Shown piece by piece: positions 31,004 through 41,700 of a stretch of 64,000 bases of DNA. Origin of the DNA: Tanypteryx hageni (Eukaryota > Arthropoda > Insecta > Odonata > Petaluridae). The stretch is from positions 11,687,108 to 11,751,107 of the forward strand of contig CM054114.1 in the NCBI GenBank assembly GCA_028673005.1, written 5' to 3'. Every line of letters begins with the position of its first letter. Positions within the stretch are counted from its first letter, which is position 1. The translations under genes and the position numbers were made by a program. A model generated the notes under the pieces. The model was not told the DNA's origin. It did no database searches and worked only from the letters and a program-made list of their open reading frames with translations.

Positions 31004-31735
31004 CATACTACCTATGGAGACAGTAAAAAGTATCATAAAAAAATCGACTTCGAGATTTCAACGGAAATACACGTTTTGAGGTCCCCTGAACACGTTTTGA
31101 CCATTTTCTTGATGATGTCTGTGTGTGTACGTCTGTGTCTGTGTGCTTGCGTGTGTGTCTGTGTGTGTGTGATAGCTTTTTGTGGGTGCTCTAACTAAAC
31201 AAATATTAATCAGGTCAACCCGAAATTTTATATTTAACATTTTTATAAAGGTTAGAAGATCTGATTAGTTTTTGGTAAAAATCGGTCCACCGGAAGTGGG
31301 TGTTTACTCTTGTCACATCCGTTATTTTGAAATATTTGCTTTAATATTTAATAAATGTAAAAATGTATTGGAATAATAGTTGTAGGAAATTTTATTTTCT
31401 ACAACCTATGTTTGATACAATTTTCCATTTAATGCATTGTTTAAGAGATATCTTATATTTTTAGCTGCCACCACCACGCCACCTACCGAAGACTATTGTT
31501 AACAATTGACGCTTAGTTACGTCTTAGTAACGCTTTTTTTTCTTAATTGTTGGGGCTTTGTGGTTATATCCAATATCAGAAGGCTATGGTTTGAGTATAT
31601 TTCTATTCTTTGAAGTCTAAAATTTTCTCGCAATTTCTTAAAATATTTATTATTATTATCTATTTGGAATTTTTAGAAATATTACAGATATGGAGAAAGT
31701 CATGTGGTGGTTACCGCAGATTTTATTGTTTAAAA
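31004..31735 (+). repeat. A-B repeat, one A and one B unit
   Basis: A unit 31004-31320 (CTCCATACTACCTATGGAGA, GATTTCAACGGAAATACACG, GTGTGTGTC microsatellite, CACCGGAAGTGGGTGTTTAC). B unit 31320-31735 (CTACAACCTATGTTTGA, GCCACCTACCGAAGACTATTG, ATATCCAATATCAGAAGGC, GGAGAAAGTCATGTGGTGG). It sits inside element F, so it is younger than that copy. Confidence 0.78.
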
Positions 31736-32089
31736 TTAAAATTATAAAGAATTGACGTACGATCTTCGAATTTCAATTTTGCTTTAGGACAATTAATGAA
31801 GTTTCTTATTCTATTCATCTTTTTTCGCCTACCGTTCGTAACCTCTCATATTAAACATTTAAATCACATATTTTAGGAAAATATCGGCTTTTAAACGGAA
31901 TGTTGCCTTGACGACCACGTCATTGTTAAACTTCGAGAATCAATTGTTGTCTCAACCCGCATACGTGTAATAGATACGAGCGCATAGATTTCCTTCAATT
32001 ATCGTAGGATTTTTCGCGAAATTACGTAATCCTAATGGGACTGGGATTTGGTTTGGATTTTTTTGTTTATCTAAACGACTATATAGATG

Positions 32090-32390
32090 TAGAGTAAGAG
32101 AGAGGGGGATGTGGGAAGGGAGATAGGAAGAAAGAGATATAAAATGGAAGGTAAATAGAGAGTATGGGGTGTATAGATTTAGAAAAGGAATGGAGGAAAG
32201 AGATAAAGAAGGAGACGGAGAAAAAGAGGGAGAGCTATGGATTGGAACAAAATGGAATGAGAGAGAGGGAAGGTGGAAGAAAAGGGAGGCAGAGAGACGG
32301 AGGGAGGGAGAGAGAGGCGGAGAGAGGGAAAGAAAGAGAAAGGAAGGGAGGGAGAGAGAGACGGCTAGAGGGAGGGAGGGAATATTTATT
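32090..32390 (+). repeat. long purine (GGGAGAGA) tract
   Basis: Purine counterpart of 21.50-21.83 kb. Overlapping glutamate/arginine open frames here are low-complexity artefacts. Confidence 0.85.
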
Positions 32391-32770
32391 TATTATTATT
32401 ATTTATTAATATTACTTCATTTTTATATGGGTCTCATCATTGGAGAAAACAATTGAAATAATTTGAAATCAAATCTCCCGAATCTCTATTTTGGAAAATT
32501 TTATACAGGCTCTCACTCAATAATTACAGCGGTTATTATTCATTTCTAAGTTCCCCGTATATAATATAAGCTCTCCGTTGAATTTCAACTGGCAATTACA
32601 CTAGAAAAATAAACTAATTTTGTGATTATCCATAATAATGTGTTTCGATTACTTAAGATGTATGGTTTCAGTAGGAATACCAGTCTTACGACGGGCTTTT
32701 CAAACCCTATTGTAACTGACACCCGTCACATGACGCGCAATAGATTAGTGCATTTATAAAACGTTTACAG

Positions 32771-34380
32771 ACGCCAATAAGCAAGTACGGTTGGCATTTT
32801 ATTTATTTATTTACTAATTATCTGGTAAAATAATTTCACCTCCTTTAAAATTAAGCATATTAACGACAAAATTACCGCCACGCAGGCCTTCGTCCAAAAT
32901 TGAATCCACAAACCATGGAACTAGCAGCGAGGCACGCCACCTTCTCTTAAGAATGATTGTTATTAGTGGGATCTCGAGTGCGATGTGCGAAAGATTCTTA
33001 ATTTGAACTATAAATGGACGAATGCACATTCTCAGTAACTATTCTCTCGCTTAAAACTTTAAAGCGTACGATCACTTGTAAATTTTTCCATAGTAATTTT
33101 AAAATGCAACTTTATTTTAATTATCATGGACACGAACAAAATGTTTATACGAATAATAAATATTTATTTGTATTTTCTGAAAATATGCAACAGGACTGCC
33201 AAAATTCCCCACCTACTTTCAGTTTATGTGAACTTCTTATTTCGGTTGCGGCTAGATATTGTGAAACTATCTAAGTGGACTGAAATGCCTAATATGAGGT
33301 GGTTCATTTACAATAATTCCTTATTCGGATTTTGCTACAATTATCGATTTGAGTATAAAGTAAATTATCGCAACTTCCCGTTTACACTTCAAATAAGAAA
33401 AAAAGATGAGTGATATAATTTAACATTTTTTAACCCTTCAAATTGGTGGTCTTGCATTCGAACAAATGTAAAATATGCGTACATATTCCTTCGAGCGATG
33501 CGATGTGGTGATGCCTTAAAAATGATCAGTTGTACTTGATTTCCATTTTAAATTATTGAGACATCAGTTCGGAAAATATAGCGATCAAAAATGAACATCG
33601 CCATCACAAATTAGTTTTCTAATAAATTTAAAATTGAGCTGGAAAATGAGAAAAAAACATGGAAAATCTCCGGAATAAAATTTATATTAAATTTTCCTCA
33701 TTAGTGTGAAAATAAAAATATCCGAAAACTCCTCTACGCCTTTTCTTCGTCAAAAGAACCGCGGCAAATAGGTTTTCCGGAGACAGAAAAAAGGGCTGTC
33801 TCGCGGAAAGGGAGAAGAGCGAGTAAAGCGCCACTCTCCGGAGAAAGGGGCGCGCTACTCGTGTTGCCCGAGATGTGATTGCAGCGCCACGAGAAGGAAG
33901 CGCGATTTCTTGGAATAAAGAGCGCGATTCGGATCACGTCCACAAATCCCATTACGTCCTCGCTGAATCGGAAGGCAAGGGAGCAAGGAGGGGAAGAGAG
34001 AGAAAGAGGGGGAGGGAAGGAGAAAAGGAGGTAGGGAGGAGTGGAAAGAGAGAGAGTGAAGCTGCCTCGGTCGGAACCATCCCTAAGAAGGTCCCTCCGC
34101 TGCCCCCATAGATGGCTACACGTCAAATGGGCGAATCAACATGGGCGAGCGCGGAAAGGGTGAGCGTCTAATTGGCCTATTCTGTCATTCTGTGGATTCT
34201 TGTACGATTTTTTCGAAAACAGCCATTGCATCGGTAAAAAATGTATTGGGAAAGAACTGTTCTAATTCAGTAGATATACAAATATTTTTTGAACTCTTTT
34301 GTTGCATGATATATTTTACGAGATAAATTCATTATTTTGTCATCAGTAAATTGACACTCCTGATGGACCACCAAGGACGT
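32771..34380. other. non-coding stretch with GA-rich patch
   Basis: No gene recognised. A purine-rich patch (33975-34060) creates a spurious arginine/glutamate frame. 33.72-34.14 kb is locally GC-richer but shows no homology on either strand. Confidence 0.45.
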
Positions 34381-34385
34381 ACTCC

Positions 34386-34402
34386 GGGGGGGGGGGGGGG
34401 GG
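34386..34402 (+). repeat. 17-base G homopolymer followed by C-rich run
   Basis: A run of 17 G, then GTCC, then CTTCCCCCCCCTCC: a possible quadruplex or assembly-fragile spot. Confidence 0.9.
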
Positions 34403-34594
34403 TCCGAACCCTTCCCCCCCCTCCGGTGTACAGACATTTGTGGAATTTGCGATAACCACGCTACTTGCTACGTTGCCTCTTGCTACGCTGCCACTTGCGG
34501 CGTTGAGTTTTGAGAACTAAAAAACGTTATAATAGTTTATATTATTTGAATATGACTTTTAATTAATCAATTGCTGGAAATTGGTTTTCGGCCT

Positions 34595-34690
34595 CAGACC
34601 CTTCTCCCCTCCCCCCTCCTCCCCCCTCCTCCCCCCCTCCTTCCCTCCCCCCATCCTCCCCCCCCTCCTTCCCTCCCCCCCTTCCCCTAA
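34595..34690 (+). repeat. CCCCCCTCCT low-complexity block
   Basis: Irregular CCCCCCTCCT/CCTTCCCTC units over about 95 bases. Strongly C-rich, no coding potential. Confidence 0.85.
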
Positions 34691-34899
34691 GTAAATTTCC
34701 TGGTACGTGCATATGGACCACTTACATCATTTTCTTGGCTCAGAATTACTAAATAGCAAAAGTGATGAAAATTCGCTGAGTAGTTTCCGAGATGAAACAC
34801 GCAGAAAGACAGGCGGACATGGCCCTAGCGTAACTTTTAGGCGTTCTTGACCAGCGAAGCGGTAGTAGTGGATCGCCTTATTGGCATGCCTCGTCCGTC

Positions 34900-36620
34900 C
34901 GTCGTGACTTCCATATCCTGAACATCTGGGCGGATTTTAATTAAGTATTGCGATCATTACTGAAATTATCGTCCAATTGTGGTTTTGGACTGAACACGTC
35001 AATTGCAACTTCCACTTTATGTAAGAACTTAAATAAACTTATTCTCGTATCTCATTAAATAGCATCCGCTAAGCAACAATTAAATATCATATTTTTCTTT
35101 CCCTAGCTCGTATATGATCTGTAAGGTACAGATTAATAAATTTATTCAGATCGAGGACAACATTTACCACATTTACTCCTTGTTATTTCATGTTTGACTG
35201 TTTCTGGATAGCTGTTAAATAAATGAAATAAATAAATAAATTTAGTTTCGGAGATAAAAATTCAAGGATCGCCCAATATTTCGATACCGTTTTATGTGCA
35301 TTTCCCATTAAAAACCTCCTTTGAAATCTTTCTCCCTTTATGGAGTATATTTTTCCTTCGTGTTTACCTTTTTAAAGAAAGCCTAAAATCTAAGTCCGAG
35401 CCTACAAAAAGATGGGTATAATGTTTTCATAGCAGTATAAATCCTAACCAATATCCTATAATATAACATTGGCGGGAAACCTTCACTTCACGGAGGGCAA
35501 GTAACAATGAGATATCTTACTTTTCTCTCCCTAGCTCTTATATTATCTGTAAGGTATAAGTTAAAATATTTATTCGAATAGAGAATAACATTTACTACAA
35601 GAAGGTCTGCAAGACCACCAGTGGCGGCTCGTGTATAGGCACTGCGGAACTGCAGGACCCCCTATTTCCACTAGATATTATCGATAACATTTAATATAAT
35701 GTCCTTTTTTCTTTAATTCTTTCTTTATTTTTGTAGTACAATATATATTCCTTAAGCTTAATGTCAGTACTTCAGTAGCCATCCCCCAGTTTATGAAAAA
35801 GATACAAAAATCTTTGTATGGAACTGTGCGCTTCACAGTGCCAGCGACGTGGTGTTTGTGCCGGCTCTGGCGTGATGGTGGAAGTTTTTTTTTACTCAGC
35901 GTGTGTTGTGCTTAAAAACCGTGTACCATATTCTTGAATGTGATAAAGTGTAGAAGAGTGTAGAATTAGATTATTATTCTGCTTCCAGCTATTCTATTTG
36001 ATTCATTTTTTTCGGTTCTTTTATGGATTTCATTTTTAAATGAATAGATCAAGCTTGAACTGTAACAATTTAAGTTAAAGTAAGTAAAATATGTTTTTTT
36101 TGTTAAGATTTTATCAAGTTCCTGAATAAATTTTCTTTTTATAAATGTTTTTTTTTTCCTTTTACAGAATTTTAAAACAAAGGCTAAAAATTTTCTGGAG
36201 CAGCACCCCCACTAATTTTAGCTACGAGCCGCCACTGAAGACCACATAATTACGAGTTATAGTTAGATAAAAATATCGAGAAAATCCTGAGAAAAACATC
36301 GCGTATTTTTGTTTACATCGATCGCAAAGACGGTCTCTCAGGAAACGATGATTAAAAAATATATTTATCTCCCATGCTCTTATGTGATCTGTGAGATATA
36401 ATTTTTTTAAATTATTCGGATAGAGAACAACATTTACTACAATAGAGCCAGTGAGACCATATGCGACTTATAGTTTTGGAGATAAAAATTCGAGAATCGC
36501 CCAATCTTTCGATACCATTTATACCATACGTATTTCACATAACTAACGCCTTTGAAATCTCTGTGTATTCCATTTATGGAGTATTCTTTTCCATCTTGTT
36601 ATAACAAAAAAAATGCCTGA
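34900..36620 (+). repeat. three successive copies of a ~400-bp repeat
   Basis: Copies at about 35090-35390, 35520-35618 plus 36238-36340, and 36360-36620 share four landmarks. These are CTCTTATATTATCTGTAAGG, GAACAACATTTACTACAA, AATCGCCCAATCTTTCGATACC and CTTTGAAATCT followed by TTTATGGAGTAT. The middle copy is split by the hAT MITE. No protein is encoded. Confidence 0.68.
35619..36237. mobile_element. hAT-type MITE (619 bp)
   Basis: Starts CAGTGGCGGCTCGT and ends ACGAGCCGCCACTG, perfect 14-bp terminal inverted repeats. AAGACCAC flanks both sides (35611-35618 and 36238-36245), an 8-bp hAT-type duplication. It contains no transposase; the interior is AT-rich. Confidence 0.95.
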
Positions 36621-38520
36621 ACACGAAAGAGGTGAGTGGGAGAAAAGTAGAAACTGAATGTATTTGTCGGCAGAGGAATGTGTGCGATTATGCAATATGA
36701 GTAAAACGTTATTGCAGCGCAAATAATTTCGTTCGATTTATTTTAAGCCATGCAAATTAGTATTCTTTGCAATAAAGGTGCCGGAACGGCGTTCCGGCAG
36801 AAAAAAAAGAACTGACTGTAACTAAATGGACTCAATAACTTGCGCCACACACTAGTCTTGAATAACAAACTGAAAAATCTGATAATGACTCCGAAGGAAA
36901 GACTGAAAACCCCAATGGTGTCCTGGGTAAATGTAATAACATTGAACATAAGAAAAGCGACTAAAACCCCGAGGATTTCTTGTAATTGTTCAAATCTAGT
37001 AGGTAGACTTAATGAGAACGGAAGTCCATACGTTCCTTGCTTTCAAAATTGCTTTGGGTATTCAAAAATAATCCTAGAAAAACTCTCCATTTCATCAAAT
37101 CTATCATTGGCTCAAGAGATGATTTTATTTTAAGAAGAATAAATAACATAGAAGATATTGATGGCACAGCTTTCGGAGAGTCGCCATTAATTCGCAACGA
37201 GCATCTCTAAGTATCTCTTTTTATTCTCGACATTTTTCTATTCTCCATAGATTACAAGCAGAAGTACCAAATAATATTCCTCAAAAAAATACTTTTACAT
37301 AAATCCACGAACGTCTCCGATGAAATATGGATGACTAAATTGTTATAATAACTCAATTTCTCCCAACTTCCTGGCATGCTATCTCCTCGAGAACCACGCT
37401 ACACCACAACTACAACTGCAGAGCCCGCCCTTATTGAAACGAGCCTTTCTGCGATGGATCATCTCAAGGTCCATTGATAAGCACTCCTCTGAGGGGTTCC
37501 AGACCTAGAGGAAGCATTCAAGGAGCGGATGAGTCGGCGAAAAATACGCGATCTCCTTCACATTCCGTGAGCATCCACTCCGAAGTTTACCAGTAAATAT
37601 TTGCACACTTTATTTGCCGTTGCTATGATGTGCTTCCCACTGTGCATATTGCAACTAATATTTGTAGTGCCTAACGAATTTTAAACTCGAATGCCTTAAG
37701 GAAACCCTAGCAACACATTTATCGCTATTTAAATCTAGCGACCATTCTTTTCATCTGAGGACGCAGACCTTATAACACGATGTAACAGTTTGTGTCATCA
37801 TTTTTGCTATGACCTCTAACTTGGCTATTTGTCAGTGACTCAGTCTTAACGCCGTTTCAGCAGTGTCTACAGTCAGCATGTTCATAGCTTTAATGATTGC
37901 TTTGAATATGTGATGCATTTGATAAGGTAGGTGATTTCCTATGCCTGATTATAAACGCGCGGAAATAAATGTCCTTGACCTATAAAGAACAATGAATTCT
38001 ACGCGTTCCGAAACATGACTACAGGAAAAATAAGAGAACTGCGGTGGAGATGGTAAAAATATAGTGGGGCCTCGCACTAAGCATCGCATCAAGCATCGAC
38101 TCAATCAGCGCATCAAGCATCGCATCATGGCTTTGACTCACGACTTTCTTCCCAGTCCGATTCGAAAACTCGATATAGAAACATATCCTTCTACTTGGTA
38201 TAGCTGTACTAAATTTTAGTGTGTGTAGTGTTGTTTGTAATACTTTTTCATATGTATTGATTTACTTCAGAAGTGACATATTATCACCTCTCAGATTTGT
38301 AATGTCTTCAGACAGTGAAAGTGATTTGTAGACAAGTACGAAGTTAAATGGTGGGTGATGAATAATACAAATCTATTGTGATGTCCTCTATCCCGCTCAT
38401 CCCACACTGCTGCGCGAGGAAATACTGCCGCTATCAATCTTTCTTTTTCCATATTTAAATGGCAATCCTTAATTCCCAATGAACTCAGCGGTTTGGGATC
38501 CATAACAGAGGGGACTCATA
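36621..38520. other. non-coding stretch with small palindrome and minisatellite
   Basis: No gene recognised. A 21-base palindrome TGCCGGAACGGCGTTCCGGCA lies at 36779-36799. A short irregular repeat of GCATCGCATCAA/GCATCGACTCAA units lies at 38085-38130. Open frames at 36.74-37.13 kb lie on opposite strands without homology. Confidence 0.5.
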
Positions 38521-38930
38521 AAGGATTTAGAAAAAACACAGCGGCGAGCAGCTAGATTCGTGAAAAAGAATTACGATAAAAACAGAGCGTTACGTTACCC
38601 ATTGAAGAGTTGAATTGGCCATCGTTGAAAGATCGCAGATTACAGGCGAGACTTAAACTTCTAGATAAATATAGGTCTGAGATATTCGTAAATGAAATGA
38701 AGGATATTATTCGACAGCCAACGTATATCGGACGGAGGGATAATGAGGACAAGATTCGCGAAATAGATAGTAGGACGGAGAGGTATAAGGAGTCCTTTTT
38801 CCCTAGGACAATAGGTGACCACAATAGATAAGTGAATAATAATTAGTTAGGAACTTGGTGCGCGGCACCCCCTGCCATCCACCGTCAAGGTGACTTGCAG
38901 GGTAATATGTAGATGTAGATGAAACTGTGC
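38521..38930 (+). mobile_element. LINE 3' fragment, CR1/L2/Jockey-like C-terminus
   Basis: Encodes the reverse-transcriptase C-terminal region: RAARFVKKNYDKN in the early part, then LNWPSLKDRRLQARLKLLDK and ERYKESFFPRTIGDHNR (38610-38831). These are the RAARFV, L-W-SL--RR---RL and FFPRTI--WN blocks common at the ends of CR1/Jockey-group LINEs. It is followed by a 3' UTR (GGCACCCCCTGCCATCCACC) and an ATGTAGATGTAGATG tail. 5'-truncated and frameshifted at the start. Confidence 0.82.
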
Positions 38931-39245
38931 CACACTAAATAATCTACGGGTGCCCGGGTGCCTGTGAGTCAGACTGGGGTGTGGGGTGTCCTTGAACGCA
39001 CCAATCAGAAGCCACTAACTGCAAAGAAACAAAAACATTTCGTCGATAGTTTTGTTCATTTTGCGGCGATAACATCTTCTGCCAACCGTTTTCGGTGGCT
39101 TGCAAGGTAATAATGCAAACGTAAACGATTCGACCAAAAACTAAAATGAACTGCTCGCGTCCCCATACAGAGATAGCAATAATTGCATGTTTAACTCGTT
39201 CGAAATGCAATTATTAGGTCATAGGTATACATAGGGAAGGTCCCT
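38931..39245. other. non-coding stretch
   Basis: Nothing recognised. Confidence 0.4.
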
Positions 39246-39864
39246 GAAAACATTTGGTCGTTCGATCACCCAGGATTTTTTCACAATTAGATCAGTCAAA
39301 TTAGACATTTTAGGGGAAATAATTCATAAAGTTTTGAAACTTGTCACATTTGTCCGTTACGGCAACCTAACTAACATATCAAAAGTTGACATGCCTGACG
39401 TGTACACGTCGGCCGTTTTGGCGCCAAAATGGCCTTTCGCGAATACCTCGGAAACAGTCAAATCTACGGAAAAGCCGTACATAAACTTGTAGATAATAAA
39501 ATTTCCTACAAGAAAGGTTCTTTGAAGTTTTTTGCTACTGCGGTGGTATAGCAGAAAATGAGCGTTTATTTGCGGAACGCAGGACGCGCTGTCTTAAAAT
39601 CGTGTTGTGAGCTCATTTCCACACCACCAGCTATGGTAGAGCAGCAGACGCATTTTTTCATAGTAGTATCCCCTTTAGGCACTAGTGCACTGTTTATTTC
39701 AATTACTTAACATAAGTAATAACTTTTGATATGTTAGTTAGGTTTCCCTAACGGACAGATGCGCCAAGTTTCAAAACCTTATGAATTATTTCTCCTAACC
39801 TTCAAAAAAGTGTCTAATTTGACTGGTCTAAATCACCAACGAATGATTTTGTCTCGAGGAGAAT
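39246..39864. mobile_element. MITE with ~140-bp terminal inverted repeats
   Basis: The left arm (about 39246-39389) and right arm (about 39716-39864) are imperfect reverse complements. CAGTCAAATTAGACATTTTA pairs with AAAAAGTGTCTAATTTGACTG, and AATAATTCATAAAGTTTTGA pairs with AAAACCTTATGAATTATTTC. CTAACTAACATATCAAAAGTT pairs with AACTTTTGATATGTTAGTTAG. No protein is encoded. Target duplication not identified. Confidence 0.75.
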
Positions 39865-39989
39865 TTCCTAGTCTCTGGTGTCGGTAATCTTATACTGGAT
39901 GGAAGAGAAGAAGCAACTTTGACGCAAGGTGTCGTGAAAGCGACGACGAAGAGAGACCGGATCGTGAGAGTGACGGAGGGAAGGGAGGG

Positions 39990-40080
39990 GAGGAGGAAGG
40001 TAGGAGAGGGAGGAGGAAGGTAGGAGAGGGAGGAGGAAGGTAGGAGAGGGAGGAGGAAGGTAGGGGAGAGGGAAGGTTGG
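39990..40080 (+). repeat. 20-bp purine minisatellite
   Basis: AGGAGGAAGGTAGGAGAGGG is repeated about four times. It makes overlapping low-complexity Ser/Pro/Leu frames on the minus strand that are not genes. Confidence 0.88.
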
Positions 40081-40924
40081 GGAGGGGAGAAGGAGAGGAG
40101 ACGGGATCTCCTGTGCTTGTGTTCCTAATGAAAGGCGATTGGCTCGATAATTGCAGCTGCGGGAGGCGAAGGAAGGATTGTATTTCAGAGACGGAGGTAT
40201 ACAATGTTGCAAGTGAAGCAATTCTTGGATACTTTGTAGCGATACCAATTATTAATATCTTTGATTTCTGAGTCTTCGGTTTGAAATTTTTATTCGTTCG
40301 CGCGTCATTTTTTTAACGCCATTCAATATTCTCGATTGATTTCTATGTCTGCTCATACTTGCTATCACGAAGCGTAGCGAGCCTTTGGCTTGAGATGTCA
40401 TTTACAATTATTAAGAATCCATGCTAGAAATAAGAATAAGCTACTATTTACAAACCACATTTTCCTTTTCCCCCTGATTTCACTTTATGTCCCTGTACGG
40501 CAGGGACCCTTCAAATCACGCCTTCATTCACGCCTTCATTCACGCCTTCATTCCGCCTTCATTCACGTCTTGGGTGTCAAAGGAGCTTTGTATCCGGAAA
40601 AATTGCTGAAGAGTTTGCGCAAAAGTGAATGAAAGTCTCATACCTTGCTAACCCACAAGCCAACGAGTAAAATGTATTTGTTTTATTTACACTTTTATTA
40701 GCGAAAGCATTCTCAATGAACATGCGTATTGTGTTCACAGTCATTTGTAGACAAATAGGAATCGTTGATGGGAGACTTTGACGTAATTAGGTGAGTTAAA
40801 GTGCTAAAGAGACCGAAAGACAGGTGTGACAGAACTTGTGAAGTTCTTCAGGTCAACTCTCGGAGGAGGGAGTCAGATGATAGTGGAAACTGGAGGAGAA
40901 TAATCGTCTTTCTAAAGAGGAGAT
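40081..40924. other. non-coding stretch
   Basis: Nothing recognised except the 12-bp minisatellite. Confidence 0.4.
40515..40570 (+). repeat. 12-bp minisatellite CACGCCTTCATT
   Basis: Four to five tandem copies, one missing two bases. Confidence 0.88.
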
Positions 40925-41190
40925 TGTGATGTGCCTGTTCTGACCTATGGATGCAAAACATGGACGATGAACGCCAGGATAGTCCAGCGCCTGCAAAAAA
41001 CACAGGGGAGCATGGAGAGGTGTACATATGTATGTATGCTGGAGATAATCCGAAGAGACCGCAAAAGGAACAACTGGGTAAGAAAGAAGACGGGAATCTT
41101 TGACGTAATTAGAATGCAGTGGGCGGGTCATATTCCTAGAAGAAACGACCAGCGTTGGACGTCTAGTGGTGAAAGAATAATGTGGAAAAC
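40925..41190 (+). mobile_element. LINE C-terminal fragment (second family)
   Basis: Encodes PVLTYGCKTWTMNARIVQRL, then LQKTQGSMER, the KTGIFDVI block and MQWAGHIPRRNDQRWT. This is the YG-ETWTL, QRAMER and WAGH-ARR-D-RWT order found after the reverse transcriptase in RTE-like LINEs. It is truncated at both ends, with small gaps. It differs from the 8.3 kb family. Confidence 0.8.
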
Positions 41191-41234
41191 CCCGTTTTAA
41201 CATACAATTACGGGTCTGTATGCGCACGTATGTA

Positions 41235-41700
41235 CGACGGAATGGGACAGTTCGGCGCGACCGATTTGGCGACGGGGCAATTCAGCGCCGGGACGATTCG
41301 GCACCTGGAGGAAGAGGTAACAACTTTTAGTCGGGTTGAGTGGTTGTGTGTTGGATTCCTTCTACTTCCTCCCTGGGTTGGGGTACGTGGTTGGGGGATG
41401 GATTCCTTCTATTTCCTCCTCTCGGGTTGGGTTGAGAGGTTGGTTGTTGGATTCTTTCTATTTCCTTCCTCCCGGATTGGGTTGAGAGGTTTGGGTTGGA
41501 TTCGTTCTATTTTCTCCCCCCAGGTTGTGTTGAGTGGTTGGATTCGTCTTGCTGGCGCCGAATTGTTCTGGCGCCGAATTGTCCCATCACCGAATTGTCC
41601 CGTCGCCGAATTGTCCCGTCGCCGAATTGTCCCGTCGCCGAATTGTCCCGTCGCCGAATCTGTCACGCCGAATTGTCCGTCGCCGAACTGTCCTATACTC
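41235..41700. mobile_element. foldback element with two internal minisatellites
   Basis: Left arm 41235-41310 is built from GGGACAGTTCGGCGCGACC and GGCGACGGGGCAATTCAGCG units. Right arm 41555-41695 has the inverse, a 16-bp unit GCCGAATTGTCCCGTC repeated five to seven times. Between them (41335-41550) a ~60-bp unit (GGTTGGGTTGAGAGGTTGG, then GATTCTTTCTATTTCC) is repeated about four times. Open frames across it are artefacts of the repeats. Confidence 0.75.

Larger units (their letters stand above)
30772..32770 (+). repeat. large non-coding element F (plus copy), split by A-B repeat
   Basis: Starts TTATCTCTATTAATAAAAGC and carries GGGTTCGAATCCAGG (30941-30955) and GATAACACG. It is interrupted by the A-B repeat from about 31004 to 31735. 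It resumes with ATTGACGTACGATCTTCGAA, CCTACCGTTCG and GTTGCCTTGACGACC, runs through the purine tract (32090-32390) and ends around CCCGTCACATGACGCG (32725-32740). It is the inverted partner of 18780-22407. Confidence 0.75.

Noticed and set aside
32164..32456. Glu/Arg-rich open frames
   Set aside because: Both come from a GA-rich tract and overlap in two frames.
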